This document shows positions 8,007 to 17,149 of a DNA stretch of 64,000 nt, piece after piece; position 1 is the stretch's first letter; each line of letters opens with the position of its first letter. The DNA lies in assembly GCF_016127015.1 (NCBI RefSeq), contig NZ_CP065972.1, positions 1,736,001 to 1,800,000 on the forward strand, given 5' to 3'. The notes under the pieces were generated by a model that saw nothing but the letters and a program-made list of their open reading frames with translations, made no database searches and had not been told where the DNA came from. A program made the translations under genes and the position numbers. The DNA comes from Corynebacterium tuberculostearicum (GTDB taxonomy: Bacteria; Actinomycetota; Actinomycetes; Mycobacteriales; Mycobacteriaceae).

Positions 8007-9152
8007 GTGAATTTGCGCATTGGACACTACGATCTCTCCTCCCCCGTCATCCTCGCCCCGATGGCGGGGGTAACCAACGTTGCCTTCCGCACGTTGTGCC
8101 GCGAGCAGGAGATGGAGCGCACCGGCACGGTGTCAGGCCTCTACGTCTGTGAGATGGTCACCGCCCGCGCCTTGGTGGAGCGCAATGAAAAGACGCTGCA
8201 TATGACCACCTTTGCACCGCAGGAGGATCCCCGTTCCCTGCAGATCTATACGGTGGATCCGGAATATACCTATAAAGCCGCGAAGATGATCGTCGACGAA
8301 AACCTGGCGGACCACATCGATATGAACTTTGGTTGTCCAGTTCCCAAGGTGACCCGCCGCGGCGGCGGTTCCGCGCTGCCTTATAAGCGACGTCTCTTTG
8401 GCAATATCGTCTCCGCCGCGGTCAAGGCCACCGAGGGAACCAATATCCCGGTCACGGTGAAGATGCGCGTGGGCATTGATGACGAGCACCATACACATCT
8501 CGACGCCGGGCGCATCGCCGTCGAGTCCGGTGCCGCCGCCGTTACCCTGCACGGCCGCACCGCCGCGCAGCGCTATTCCGGCGAAGCACGATGGGACGAA
8601 ATCGCGCGCCTCAAAGAACATCTGGCAGATACTGGCGTGCCAGTGCTGGGCAATGGCGATATCTTCCGTGCCGAGGATGCCCGCCGCATGATGGAACAAA
8701 CCGGCTGCGACGGCGTGCAGGTAGGCCGCGGCTGCCTCGGCCGCCCGTGGCTTTTTGCCGAGCTCGGCGCCGCACTGCGCGGCGAGTCCATTCCGGCAGA
8801 GCCCACCCTGGGCGAGGTAACCCAGGTAATCCTCCGCCACGCGGAGCTGCTGGCGGAGCACGATGGCGAGGACAATGCTTCCCGCGATATCCGCAAGCAC
8901 ATCGGTTGGTACCTGCGTGGTTTCCCGGTTGGTGGCCAGGTCCGCGCGGGCTTAGCCAAGGTCAATTCCCTCGATGCCTTGCGTGAGCTTCTAGCCCCCT
9001 GGGCGGATTCCGACGCCCTGGCTGCCGACGCCGACGGAGCCCGCGGCCGCCAGGGCTCGCCATCCAAGGTGGCTTTGCCGGATGGTTGGCTCGACGATCC
9101 AGAAGACGACTGCGTTCCGGTTGCCGCTGACATTATGAACTCCGGCGGATAA
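8007..9152 (+). CDS. dusB: tRNA-dihydrouridine synthase, DusB type
   Basis: FMN enzyme that reduces uridine to dihydrouridine in tRNA. The 381-residue product begins with LSSPVILAPMAGVTN, has the catalytic cysteine in DMNFGCPVPKVTRR (C110), the VTVKMRVG and LHGRTAAQRYSG strands of the TIM barrel, and the GNGDIF phosphate-binding segment near 215. The C-terminal helical domain ends with an acidic tail. Start is GTG 8007; CACAAT ends 6 nt upstream and may be a -10 for a leaderless mRNA. Divergent from actA. Confidence 0.93.
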   Translation: MNLRIGHYDLSSPVILAPMAGVTNVAFRTLCREQEMERTGTVSGLYVCEMVTARALVERNEKTLHMTTFAPQEDPRSLQIYTVDPEYTYKAAKMIVDENLADHIDMNFGCPVPKVTRRGGGSALPYKRRLFGNIVSAAVKATEGTNIPVTVKMRVGIDDEHHTHLDAGRIAVESGAAAVTLHGRTAAQRYSGEARWDEIARLKEHLADTGVPVLGNGDIFRAEDARRMMEQTGCDGVQVGRGCLGRPWLFAELGAALRGESIPAEPTLGEVTQVILRHAELLAEHDGEDNASRDIRKHIGWYLRGFPVGGQVRAGLAKVNSLDALRELLAPWADSDALAADADGARGRQGSPSKVALPDGWLDDPEDDCVPVAADIMNSGG

Positions 9153-9240
9153 CCTAACAAAGGTATAAGAGCAGATAGGGGCACACAGGAAACTTGCATT
9201 AATGCTCTACTTAAGTTGCGCAAGCGTCGAAATTTTTCGC

Positions 9241-9246
9241 TATTAT
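9241..9246 (+). promoter_or_regulatory. -10 box of phoU, leaderless start
   Basis: TATTAT at 9241-9246 lies 7 nt before ATG 9254, and there is no ribosome site. A clear -35 is not visible. Confidence 0.5.
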
Positions 9247-9253
9247 CTTTGGC

Positions 9254-9982
9254 ATGCGTGCCGCTTACAGGGAACACCTAGACAATTTCTCCCACGACCT
9301 CATCGTGATGTGCGATACCGTACGCGACATCATGGATAAGGCCTCCTTGGCACTGCTGCAAGGCGCCTTGGACTCCGCGGAAGATGCCCTCACCATGACT
9401 GAGGAGCTAGATGAGATCCGCGCTAGGTGCTCTGAGCGTGCCGTAAAACTCTTGGCCTTGGAAAACCCCATGGCACAGGACCTCCGTCAGGTGGTCTCCT
9501 CGATTTATATCGTGGAGGATCTCTACCGGATGGGCCGGCTTTCCCAGCACATCGCGGCCTCCGCGCGCCGCCGCCACCCTGACGCCGTGGTGCCGGCGAA
9601 TTACATCGGCTACTTCGAGGAGATGTACCGTCTCACTGAAGAAATGGGGTCGGTCCTGCACGATATCCTCGTCACGCCTGATGCGGATTTGTCCGTCAAC
9701 CTCCGTGCCGACGATGATGCAGTGGATGATATCAACTCCCATATTCTGCGCATCCTGACTCAGCGCGACTGGGAAGGCAGCGTGCGCGAAGCCGTTGAGA
9801 CCTCACAAATTACGCGTTACTACGAGCGCTATGCGGACCACTGCGTCTCCGTGGCCGGCCACATCATCTATCTGACCACGGGTCTTTTGCCCAATGACTA
9901 TGCCAAGAAGCTAGAGGAGGACAAAAAGGACGCCGAATTTGAAGCACGGATGGCAGATCTCGAGCGTCAGTTTCGCCGTTAG
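9254..9982 (+). CDS. phoU: phosphate signalling protein PhoU
   Basis: A 242-residue all-helical protein with two PhoU repeats (about 5-95 and 115-210). Metal-binding-type stretches are seen in EDLYRMGRLSQHIA and ITRYYERYADHCVSVAGHI. PhoU links the Pst transporter to the phosphate sensor kinase and limits phosphate uptake. Unlike in many bacteria it is not in the pst operon but faces it, with a shared strong terminator between it and pstB. Confidence 0.95.
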   Translation: MRAAYREHLDNFSHDLIVMCDTVRDIMDKASLALLQGALDSAEDALTMTEELDEIRARCSERAVKLLALENPMAQDLRQVVSSIYIVEDLYRMGRLSQHIAASARRRHPDAVVPANYIGYFEEMYRLTEEMGSVLHDILVTPDADLSVNLRADDDAVDDINSHILRILTQRDWEGSVREAVETSQITRYYERYADHCVSVAGHIIYLTTGLLPNDYAKKLEEDKKDAEFEARMADLERQFRR

Positions 9983-10003
9983 ACGGTTCTAAGCACCGAA
10001 GAA

Positions 10004-10034
10004 GGGGGCCGGTTCTTTCGAACCGGCCCCCTTT
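10004..10034. terminator. convergent terminator, phoU / pstB
   Basis: Perfect 11-bp stem GGGGGCCGGTT / AACCGGCCCCC (10004-10014, 10021-10031), then TTTCTC on the plus strand and CTTC on the minus strand. Confidence 0.85.
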
Positions 10035-10057
10035 CTCTCGGACAATCTCTCTACTCT

Positions 10058-10831
10058 TTAGCCAAAGCGGCCAGAAATGTAATCCTCGGTCTCCTTCTGA
10101 GAAGGATTCTCAAAGATCTTGGTGGTGTCATCGAACTCCACCAGGTGGCCCGGCTTACCGGTTGCTTCTAGGGAGAAGAAGCCGGTCTTATCGGACACGC
10201 GGGCTGCCTGCTGCATGTTGTGGGTCACGATAACGATGGTGAAGTTTTCCTTCAGCTCGTGGATGAGGTCCTCCACAGCGAGGGTGGAAATCGGGTCCAG
10301 TGCGGAACAAGGCTCGTCCATGAGTAGCACCTCTGGCTCCACGGCGATAGCGCGGGCGATGCACAGACGCTGCTGCTGACCACCGGAGAGGCCGCCGCCT
10401 GGCTTGTCCAAACGGTCCTTAACCTCGTCCCACAGGTTGGCACCGCGCAGGGACTTCTCCGCGACTTCCTTGAGCTTCTTCTTGTTCTTTTCACCGGACA
10501 GCTTCAGGCCTGCTACCACGTTGTCCTCGATGGACATGGTGGGGAACGGATTTGCCTTCTGGAAGACCATGCCGATGGTGTTGCGTACGGATACCGGGTC
10601 AACCTTTGGTCCGTAGATATTGGTGCCATCGAGCAGGATTTCGCCCTTCACAGAGGCGCCGGGGATAACCTCGTGCATGCGGTTGATGGTGCGCAGCACG
10701 GTGGACTTACCGCAGCCGGAAGGGCCGATGAATGCGGTCACGGCCTGGGCCGGAATCTGCATATTCACGTTCTGCACGGCGTGGAAGTCGCCGTAATAAA
10801 TGTTCACGTCATTGAGCGCGAGCTTAGACAT
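10058..10831 (-). CDS. pstB: phosphate ABC transporter ATP-binding protein PstB
   Basis: Drives uptake of inorganic phosphate through PstCA. The 257-residue ATPase shows Walker [10 protein letters not shown] (36-44), the Q-loop [10 protein letters not shown], the signature [14 protein letters not shown], Walker [14 protein letters not shown] and the switch histidine in VTHNMQQA. It is last in the leftward operon pstS-pstC-pstA-pstB, 52 nt after pstA. Confidence 0.98.
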   Translation of the reverse strand: MSKLALNDVNIYYGDFHAVQNVNMQIPAQAVTAFIGPSGCGKSTVLRTINRMHEVIPGASVKGEILLDGTNIYGPKVDPVSVRNTIGMVFQKANPFPTMSIEDNVVAGLKLSGEKNKKKLKEVAEKSLRGANLWDEVKDRLDKPGGGLSGGQQQRLCIARAIAVEPEVLLMDEPCSALDPISTLAVEDLIHELKENFTIVIVTHNMQQAARVSDKTGFFSLEATGKPGHLVEFDDTTKIFENPSQKETEDYISGRFG

Positions 10832-10883
10832 TTGGGAGTTTCTCCTCTAGCAAGTGTATGGCGGAATCGAGTGGGTACGGCGT

Positions 10884-11798
10884 TTACTTCTTAACCGAGA
10901 ACTTCGCGGAAACGATGCGGGCCGCAATGTTGAGGACGGCGATGAGGATAACCAGCGTCAACGCTGCTCCCCAGAGCTTGTCCAGTACGGCTGGCTGTGC
11001 GCCGGCCTTGTACATATCCAGCATCATCAGCGGGAGCGAAGACTGCGAGCCCTTGAAGGCGTCCCAGTTGATGACGGAAGAGGAACCAACCAAGACCAGC
11101 ACCGGCGAGGACTCACCCATCACGCGGGCAATCGCCAGCATGATACCGGTGACGATGCCGGACAGTGCGGTAGGCAGAACGATGCGAGCGATGGTCTTCC
11201 ACTTCGGAACGCCGAGTGCGTAGGACGCTTCACGCAGGTCCATGGGGACCACGCGCAGCATCTCTTCGGTATTGCGCACCACAATCGGAATCATCAGCAG
11301 CACCAGGGACAGCGCCACGGCGAAGCCGGAGCGGCCGAAGCCGAACAGGGTGATCCACATGGCGAAGATGAACAGGGCCGCAACGATGGAAGGCACGCCG
11401 GACAGGATGTCCACCATGAAGGTGGTGATGCGGCCGAGCCAGCCGCCCTTGGAGTACTCCACCAAGTAGATGGCGGTAAAGATGCCGATCGGGATAGAGA
11501 TAACGGAGGCCAGAATGGTCTGGACGAAGGTACCCACGATGGCGTGAGCAGCACCGCCGCCGGCAGAGCTATTCATGATGCCGCGCTGGGAGGCGGTCCA
11601 CCACTCAGGGTTGAGGATGACGCCACTGCCGCGGGCGATGAGTTCCCACAGAACCCACACCAGCGGAACCATGGCCAGAATCATTGCGCCCCAGACCACC
11701 GCGGTGGCGATGTTATTGGTCATCTTGCGGGAGCCGGAGATGTCCAGGAAGGTCGCGCCGCCTTGGGAGGCAGGCTTGGCATTAGTAGTCGTAGTCAT
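10884..11798 (-). CDS. pstA: phosphate ABC transporter permease PstA
   Basis: Integral membrane subunit with about six helices; the product is 304 residues. The EAA-type loop is seen in REASYALGVPKWKTIARIVLPTA, before the last helices. ATG 11798 is preceded by GGAGG. It lies 14 nt after pstC, so the two are probably translated together. Confidence 0.96.
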   Translation of the reverse strand: MTTTTNAKPASQGGATFLDISGSRKMTNNIATAVVWGAMILAMVPLVWVLWELIARGSGVILNPEWWTASQRGIMNSSAGGGAAHAIVGTFVQTILASVISIPIGIFTAIYLVEYSKGGWLGRITTFMVDILSGVPSIVAALFIFAMWITLFGFGRSGFAVALSLVLLMIPIVVRNTEEMLRVVPMDLREASYALGVPKWKTIARIVLPTALSGIVTGIMLAIARVMGESSPVLVLVGSSSVINWDAFKGSQSSLPLMMLDMYKAGAQPAVLDKLWGAALTLVILIAVLNIAARIVSAKFSVKK

Positions 11799-11812
11799 TG
11801 ATCCTCCCCTCC

Positions 11813-12859
11813 TTACTTATTCTTCACGATGGCGCGGGCAATGGCGTTGACCACGAAGGTCAGCAAGAACAGCATGAGACCGGCGGCGATGTAGGCACCA
11901 GCGCGCATCTCGTTACCGAACTCGGCAGATGCCAGGGCGATGGCCGTGGCGAAGGTCGTGCCGCCGTCGAAAAGCGAGAAGCGGAAGTCAATCAGTGGGG
12001 AGACAACCATGTACAGCGCCATGGTCTCACCCAACGCACGGCCCAGGCCGAGCATGGAGCCGGCGATGTAGCCGGACATGCCGAATGGCAGAACGGTCAT
12101 GCGGATAACTTCCCAGCGGGTAGCACCCAGAGCCAGGGCGGATTCCACCTGGCCTGGAGGGGTCTGCACGAAGACCTCGCGCGCGGTGGCGGCGATGATC
12201 GGCAGAATCATCACGGCAAGCACGATGCCACCGGTGAACAGGTTGCGACCAGTAGCGAAAGACGGCGAGTTGTCGAAGACGTGGAACAAGAAGAAGCCAC
12301 CCGCCCAGGATTCCATCCAGGAGTAGAAGCCGGATAGGGCCGGGCCGAGAACCTGCCAGCCCCACAGACCATAAACAATGGAAGGAACCGCAGCGAGCAT
12401 GTCCACGAGGAAGCCGAGCGGCTTAACCAAGCGGGCAGGCGCGTAGTTGGACAGGAAGATGGCGATGGCCAGGGCCACCGGCATGGCCAGCAGAAGGGCG
12501 AAGACCGAAATGAGAACGGTGGTTCCGAACATGGTCGGAATACCGAACTTCATCGCGGAGGTATCGGAAGTCTCCCAGCGTCCACCATAGGTAAAGAAGC
12601 CCATGATGCCGCCATCATTGACTCCCAGGGCGGGAACCGCACGCCACAGCAGGAAGGCGGCAATGGCGGCAATCATGACGGTGATAAGCGTTGCCGAAGC
12701 AGTGGAAAAGAACTCAAAGACACGGTCGCCCGGGCGCTTTACGCCGCTATTGGAGCTGGTGGTAGCTACCTCGTCGTGTCCGCTGTTGGAGACTCGCTCG
12801 GCAGAGGTGGCGTTTGCATCCGTCTGCTCTGGAGCCGTGGTGAGATTATTGTCTGCCAT
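11813..12859 (-). CDS. pstC: phosphate ABC transporter permease PstC
   Basis: Membrane partner of PstA, 348 residues with about six to seven helices after a long hydrophilic Ser/Thr/Asn-rich N-terminus (about 1-45). The permease loop is ESALALGATRWEVIRMTVLP. AAAAGGA lies upstream of ATG 12859. A hairpin in the 121-nt gap from pstS may reduce its expression relative to the binding protein. Confidence 0.96.
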   Translation of the reverse strand: MADNNLTTAPEQTDANATSAERVSNSGHDEVATTSSNSGVKRPGDRVFEFFSTASATLITVMIAAIAAFLLWRAVPALGVNDGGIMGFFTYGGRWETSDTSAMKFGIPTMFGTTVLISVFALLLAMPVALAIAIFLSNYAPARLVKPLGFLVDMLAAVPSIVYGLWGWQVLGPALSGFYSWMESWAGGFFLFHVFDNSPSFATGRNLFTGGIVLAVMILPIIAATAREVFVQTPPGQVESALALGATRWEVIRMTVLPFGMSGYIAGSMLGLGRALGETMALYMVVSPLIDFRFSLFDGGTTFATAIALASAEFGNEMRAGAYIAAGLMLFLLTFVVNAIARAIVKNK

Positions 12860-12913
12860 GAGACTGTTAATCCTTTTCAGCGTTAAAAATGGAAAATATC
12901 GTTACATACCTGC

Positions 12914-12949
12914 GCCCCCAAAGCGCGAATCGTGTGCGGCAGTGGGGGC
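12914..12949 (-). terminator. hairpin between pstS and pstC, possible attenuator
   Basis: GCCCCCA / TGGGGGC arms (12914-12920, 12943-12949) around a 22-nt loop, with no U-tract. It may cause partial termination or protect the pstS mRNA end, giving more binding protein than permease. Tentative. Confidence 0.4.
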
Positions 12950-12980
12950 GGGAGGTATTAAGCTTTTGCAGCTTTAGCGC

Positions 12981-14084
12981 TTACTGCAGAGCGTCAACAG
13001 CAGCCTTCAGCTTGTCCAGGTGTGCACCCTCAACCGGAATGAAGCCCTGCTCAGCCAGCTGGTCATCCTGGTGATCCAGGACGGTGGTGAAGAAGGACTT
13101 GACCAGCTTGGAGGTCTCCTCATCGTAGCCCTTGGAGCAGACGATGTTGTAGGTGGTCAGGATGAGCGGGTATGCACCCTCATTGTCGGAGGAGAACAGT
13201 GCCTCGGAGTCAACGACCATGTTGTGCTCGGAGTCGGTCTCCTTGAACTCCAGGTTCTCCAGAGCCTTGTTGACGGACTCGGTGGACAGCTCAACTGGGC
13301 CGTGGCCGAAATCGATCTTGGCCTTCTTGACGCCTTCGCCCTCCTTCTGGTCTGCGAAGCCGGCCTCAACGTAGGTGATAGCACCGTCGATGCTTGCAAC
13401 CTGGTCAGCAACGCCGGAGGAGCCGTTAGCACCCTCACCAACAGCGTCTGGGAACTGCTTGCCCTCGGAGTCCCAGTCACCGGTAGCGGCCTTCAGGAAC
13501 TTCTGGAAGTTTGCGGAGGTACCGGACTCGTCGGAGCGGAAGATGACGGTGATGTCCTTGTCCGGCAGGTCGGTGCCCTCGTTGTCAGCAGCGATGGCCT
13601 TGTCGTTCCACTTCTTGATTTCGCCCTTGAAGATCTTGCCCAAGGTCTCAGTGGAGAGGTTGATCTCGGTGTCACCCAGGTTGTAGGCGATTGCAACCGG
13701 ACCGATGGTGGTTGGCAGGTGCCATGCCTCGTTGCCATCGCAACGCTCAGCGGCAGCCTCAACCTCGCCCTCGTCATCCTTCAGAGCGGAGTCAGAACCA
13801 GCGAAGTCAGCCTGGCCGTTGGTGAAGGCCTCAACGCCGGCGCCGGAACCGGAAGCGTTGTAGGACAGGGAAGCGTCTGGGTGATCCTCGGAGAACGCGG
13901 TCTGGAAGTAGGACATTGCGTTCTGCTGGGAGGATGCGCCGTCGCCGACGAGCTCGCCGGAGACGTCCTCGCCGCCAGCGGAATCGGAGGAGGAGCCAGA
14001 CTCCTCAGAGCAAGCTACGAGAGCGGTAGAGGTTGCGGCTACGATGCCGAAGATTGCGGCAGTGCGCTTGAAGTTGCGAATCAC
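12981..14084 (-). CDS. pstS: phosphate-binding lipoprotein PstS
   Basis: Extracellular high-affinity phosphate receptor of the Pst transporter. The 367-residue precursor has a lipoprotein signal (basic start IRNFKR, hydrophobic core, lipobox LVAC with lipidated Cys25), then a Ser/Gly/Asp-rich linker. Phosphate-binding strands such as GDGASSQQNA, FRSDESGTSANFQKFL and ANGSSGVADQ are present. I chose GTG 14084, 7 nt after GGAAAGGG, because it starts exactly at the signal peptide; the frame continues upstream to 14159 without such support. First gene of the pst operon. Confidence 0.96.
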   Translation of the reverse strand: MIRNFKRTAAIFGIVAATSTALVACSEESGSSSDSAGGEDVSGELVGDGASSQQNAMSYFQTAFSEDHPDASLSYNASGSGAGVEAFTNGQADFAGSDSALKDDEGEVEAAAERCDGNEAWHLPTTIGPVAIAYNLGDTEINLSTETLGKIFKGEIKKWNDKAIAADNEGTDLPDKDITVIFRSDESGTSANFQKFLKAATGDWDSEGKQFPDAVGEGANGSSGVADQVASIDGAITYVEAGFADQKEGEGVKKAKIDFGHGPVELSTESVNKALENLEFKETDSEHNMVVDSEALFSSDNEGAYPLILTTYNIVCSKGYDEETSKLVKSFFTTVLDHQDDQLAEQGFIPVEGAHLDKLKAAVDALQ

Positions 14085-14256
14085 GGGAAAACCCTTTCCG
14101 GTGCAGATCAGAGATTGATTGTCCGAGGAAACCGCATCTCCTAGAGAGATATCCTGCATCCCGCTCCGCCTTCTGGGGCGAGATGCAGGCGCACAGGTGC
14201 GGTTAACTCACAGGGTGTAAAGCTATCCGCAGGATCTGACCAAAAGGGTGCCAAGA

Positions 14257-14274
14257 GGTAAACAATGGGTGAAC
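14257..14274 (-). promoter_or_regulatory. PHO-box-like direct repeat upstream of pstS
   Basis: On the minus strand GTTCACC (14274-14268) and GTTTACC (14263-14257) form a direct repeat with an 11-nt period, as in PhoP/PhoR boxes of actinobacteria, whose core unit is GTTCACC. It lies about 175-190 nt before the pstS start. The response regulator phoR is in the same window. Confidence 0.65.
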
Positions 14275-14296
14275 AAACGTCGTGCACCCCATGACG

Positions 14297-15214
14297 TTAG
14301 TCACACACGCCCCATACGACGTGTTCTTCATCAACCTCAAAGCCCAGGCGCTCGTACGCCTTCAGCGCCGGATCATTATCCGCTTCTACATAAAGAATTA
14401 CCCGCTGAGCCCCCTTTTCCACCATGCGGCGCAGGCCGATTTGCAGCAGCGGACCGCCCAACTTCTTGCCGCGGTAATCTTCCGCCAAGCCCACCACGTA
14501 GACCTCACCGAAGCCCGGAGTTTCCTCCGCATGCCACTTGGTCCAGTGGAAGCCGGCCAGCGCCGGCTCATCTGCCGTATCCCATAGGAAAAGCAGGTCA
14601 GCGGGATCGAACCAGTCCGCCTCCATGCCGCGGCGCAGGCGATCAAGATCCCAGCCGCCTTGTTCGGGATGCCAAGAAAAGGCCTCGTTGTTGACCTTGA
14701 GCCACTGCTTTTCCACAAAGTCCTTGCCCCACTTATCCGCCGCCTCGGTGTAATTCAGAGCGGTCAGTGGCAAGGTTTCGGGGCGGGCGGCCACTGCGAG
14801 CTCTTCTCCCCCGATACCCATGACCACCAGCTTGCGGGTGACCTGCAGGTCGCGGGAGTGCGCCAGCGCCTGTGCCGCCGGCAGGTTCCCGTGGGCCCAG
14901 GCGTGGAGGTTGGGGGTCTTAGCAGCGGCGTCGTAAAGCGCGGCACCAAAGCCCTGCCCGCGGTGATCAGGGGCAATTAATAGCTCGGCGGTCGACCCCT
15001 CCAGACCGGCCACGCCGCACGGCTCCTCCCCTACCCAGGCCACCAGGTGGCGATGCTCCAAGCGAGAATCGCTAAGACCGTTGAGGAATTGCTCCGACAA
15101 CGGCGCCATTCCATCGGCACGTTCGGCCTGCTCAGCCAGCGCTTCAACGCGGCGAGCCAGCTCCGGTGCGTCCGGTAGGTTTTCTTCCGTAATCTTAAAG
15201 GCATTGCTAGTCAT
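14297..15214 (-). CDS. mshD: mycothiol synthase MshD
   Basis: Last step of mycothiol synthesis: acetylates Cys-GlcN-Ins with acetyl-CoA. The 305-residue protein has two GNAT domains. The N-terminal half has IAPDHRGQGFGAALYDAA (about 95-110); the C-terminal half has VYVVGLAEDYRGKKLGGPLLQIGLRRM and DNDPALKAYERLGF. The start MTSNAFKITEEN (ATG 15214) follows a -10-like TATTCT by 7 nt, so it is probably leaderless; the longer frame to 15367 overlaps the divergent gene. Its presence marks an actinobacterium. Confidence 0.9.
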   Translation of the reverse strand: MTSNAFKITEENLPDAPELARRVEALAEQAERADGMAPLSEQFLNGLSDSRLEHRHLVAWVGEEPCGVAGLEGSTAELLIAPDHRGQGFGAALYDAAAKTPNLHAWAHGNLPAAQALAHSRDLQVTRKLVVMGIGGEELAVAARPETLPLTALNYTEAADKWGKDFVEKQWLKVNNEAFSWHPEQGGWDLDRLRRGMEADWFDPADLLFLWDTADEPALAGFHWTKWHAEETPGFGEVYVVGLAEDYRGKKLGGPLLQIGLRRMVEKGAQRVILYVEADNDPALKAYERLGFEVDEEHVVWGVCD

Positions 15215-15247
15215 AGGCCCCAGAATACGTAGGGTAAGAATGAAAGG
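15215..15247. promoter_or_regulatory. back-to-back leaderless promoters, mshD / lmeA-like
   Basis: The 33-bp spacer holds a leftward -10-like TATTCT (15227-15222), 7 nt before the mshD ATG, and a rightward TAAGAA (15235-15240), 7 nt before the lmeA-like GTG. Each -35 region must lie within the opposite gene's -10 or coding start. Confidence 0.5.
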
Positions 15248-16075
15248 GTGAGTGTTCTTAAGATTGACCGGCGCATCGTGCACGTCCTCCTCGTGGTGTG
15301 CGTGCTCATTGCAGCCTGGGTGGCGGATGCCTGCGTGGCTATGCACACGGAACACAAGGTGGCGCAAGCCGTGAAAGCCAATTCGCGGCTGGATAATACG
15401 CCGGATGTTTTCATCGGCGGCACCCCCTACCTGTGGGCGGCGGCTTCGAAGGAAATCCCTTATCTCGAGGTCAAGGCGCTAGATGTGGAGGTGCCCAAGC
15501 TAGGCATGGTCAATGCTTCAACCGTGCTACGCGATATCACCGTCACCCCAGAGCAGGTAATGAATGGAGATATCGAGGGCGCGCCCGTCTCCACCTACTC
15601 GCGCGGCATTTCCTTGGATGGTGTGGCGCTGGGCCGCCTATTGGGGATTACCGATCTCTCCATCGCCAACCCGGACGATATTTCCCCCTCCGGTGGCACC
15701 TCTGCAGAAGCAGAGCTAACGGGCACCCTGCCTGGCGACGCCCACGAGTCCACCGCCAAGGTCACCCTCCGCCTGGTTGGGCCGGAGTTTCGCATGCAGG
15801 TCTATGACACGAACGATGAGCGCCTGCAAAAGGCCTTTTCCCTCAACTTCGATACCCGCCAGTTGCCGCTTCCGGCCCAAGCGACCGCGGTAAAAATGCA
15901 GGGTGGCACCATTTCCTTCGAGGTACAGCGCCGCAATATTAAGGTGCAGCTGGCCCAGCTCTCCCCGCTGGAGATTGACGGCTCGGAGCAAAAGGCCGTG
16001 GAAGAGGCGGAAAAGAAGGCCGCCGATACCAAGCACCGAGTCGGCCCCGCGCCGCAGACTAGCGCAGGCGAATAA
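15248..16075 (+). CDS. LmeA-like (DUF2993) phospholipid-binding protein
   Basis: A 275-residue protein with one N-terminal membrane segment (about 11-30), then an extracytoplasmic DUF2993-type domain. Family-like stretches include TPDVFIGGTPYL near residue 51 and repeated beta-strand segments (ALDVEVPKLG, ATSVK-type turns), with a charged Ala/Glu/Lys tail. Mycobacterial LmeA works in lipomannan maturation in the cell envelope; whether this protein does the same is inference. Start is GTG 15248. Its last 17 bp overlap the convergent lipid kinase gene. Confidence 0.75.
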   Translation: MSVLKIDRRIVHVLLVVCVLIAAWVADACVAMHTEHKVAQAVKANSRLDNTPDVFIGGTPYLWAAASKEIPYLEVKALDVEVPKLGMVNASTVLRDITVTPEQVMNGDIEGAPVSTYSRGISLDGVALGRLLGITDLSIANPDDISPSGGTSAEAELTGTLPGDAHESTAKVTLRLVGPEFRMQVYDTNDERLQKAFSLNFDTRQLPLPAQATAVKMQGGTISFEVQRRNIKVQLAQLSPLEIDGSEQKAVEEAEKKAADTKHRVGPAPQTSAGE

Positions 16076-17096
16076 AGTCCCGGAGAACTTCCTTCATCGT
16101 GCGCTGATGGGCCTCTCGCCTATCCTGCGGGGCGAATACCTCGATGGCATCCTTCACAGAGGCCAAGGTAACCGCATCAAAGCGCCCCTCCGATTCTCCA
16201 TCGGCTTGGAAGCGCTGCGGTTCGCGGCAGACTAGCTCAACCCGCATGGCGTCGTCGAAGGCCACCGTCTTTTCTTTGGTGAGCCTATTGAGCCATCCGC
16301 GCTTATCGGCACCGAAGAGGTGCAGCAGGCCAACGACGCCGCCGAGCCCGCTAAACTCCTCCAGCCCAAAGAGAGCAAGGCCCTCATCAAAGGAATTGCG
16401 CGGGTTAGTCACTACCGGCAGCGGGCCCAGGAATGTCCACGGGTTGGTATTCGAGGTAAACAACAGTGGCACATCGTCCTTGCGTAGCTGCTCGCCCCTG
16501 CTGGACTCGGCCGTCACCGCAATATGCGGTGGGTTCTTCCGCGCCCGGCTCCAGGCCCGAATGGCGACGTTGAGGTAACGCAGCGGAGTGGCCGAAAATC
16601 CCTGCTCGCGAGCGCGATCCACGCGCGCCAAGACATCCGCGTCCAAACCGAAGCCAGCGTTGACGGCAAACCACCGCTCGTTCCACGTTCCTAGGTAGAT
16701 GGTGCGGCGCAGATCCCGGTCGAGCATGCGAGCCAACACATGAGTGGCCTCCACCGGAGTGCTGGGAAAGCCTAGGGCACGCACAAAGACATTCGCGGAG
16801 CCGGTCGGAATGACAGCCAGCGCCGGGATGGACTGAGGATCGGGGCGCTGCCCATCGGCCGGGCCGAGTAGCCCGTTGACCACCTCGTTGACGGTTCCGT
16901 CTCCGCCCACAGCAATGATGACGTCATAGTCATCCCTAGTCATTCCTTTGACCATCTCTTCGGCGTGGCCAGGGTAATGCGTAAATTGCACCTTGAGGTG
17001 TAGCCCCTCTACCGCTTGGAGGGCGGGAACGATTTGGCGGAAGAGGGCGTTGGTTTGTGAGGTCGAGTTTGGATTCGAGATCATCAATGCATGCAC
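16059..17096 (-). CDS. diacylglycerol kinase family lipid kinase
   Basis: A protein of about 345 residues with the DAGK catalytic signature IIAVGGDGTVNEVVNGLLG near the N-terminus and the NAGFGLDADV segment in the middle. Such enzymes phosphorylate diacylglycerol or related lipids. I prefer GTG 17096, giving MHALMISNPNST, with TAGACT 8 nt upstream; ATG 17084 and TTG 17105 are alternatives. It converges on and overlaps the LmeA-like gene by 17 bp. Confidence 0.85.
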   Translation of the reverse strand: MHALMISNPNSTSQTNALFRQIVPALQAVEGLHLKVQFTHYPGHAEEMVKGMTRDDYDVIIAVGGDGTVNEVVNGLLGPADGQRPDPQSIPALAVIPTGSANVFVRALGFPSTPVEATHVLARMLDRDLRRTIYLGTWNERWFAVNAGFGLDADVLARVDRAREQGFSATPLRYLNVAIRAWSRARKNPPHIAVTAESSRGEQLRKDDVPLLFTSNTNPWTFLGPLPVVTNPRNSFDEGLALFGLEEFSGLGGVVGLLHLFGADKRGWLNRLTKEKTVAFDDAMRVELVCREPQRFQADGESEGRFDAVTLASVKDAIEVFAPQDRREAHQRTMKEVLRDFIRLR

Positions 17097-17149
17097 GAGG
17101 TCCAAGTCTAGTAGTTAAATAGGCGGGTGCACGACTAGGCTGGACGGCC

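Noticed and set aside
13020..14144. 374-codon frame opposite pstS
   Set aside because: The minus strand is clearly pstS with a lipobox; the plus frame has no family features.
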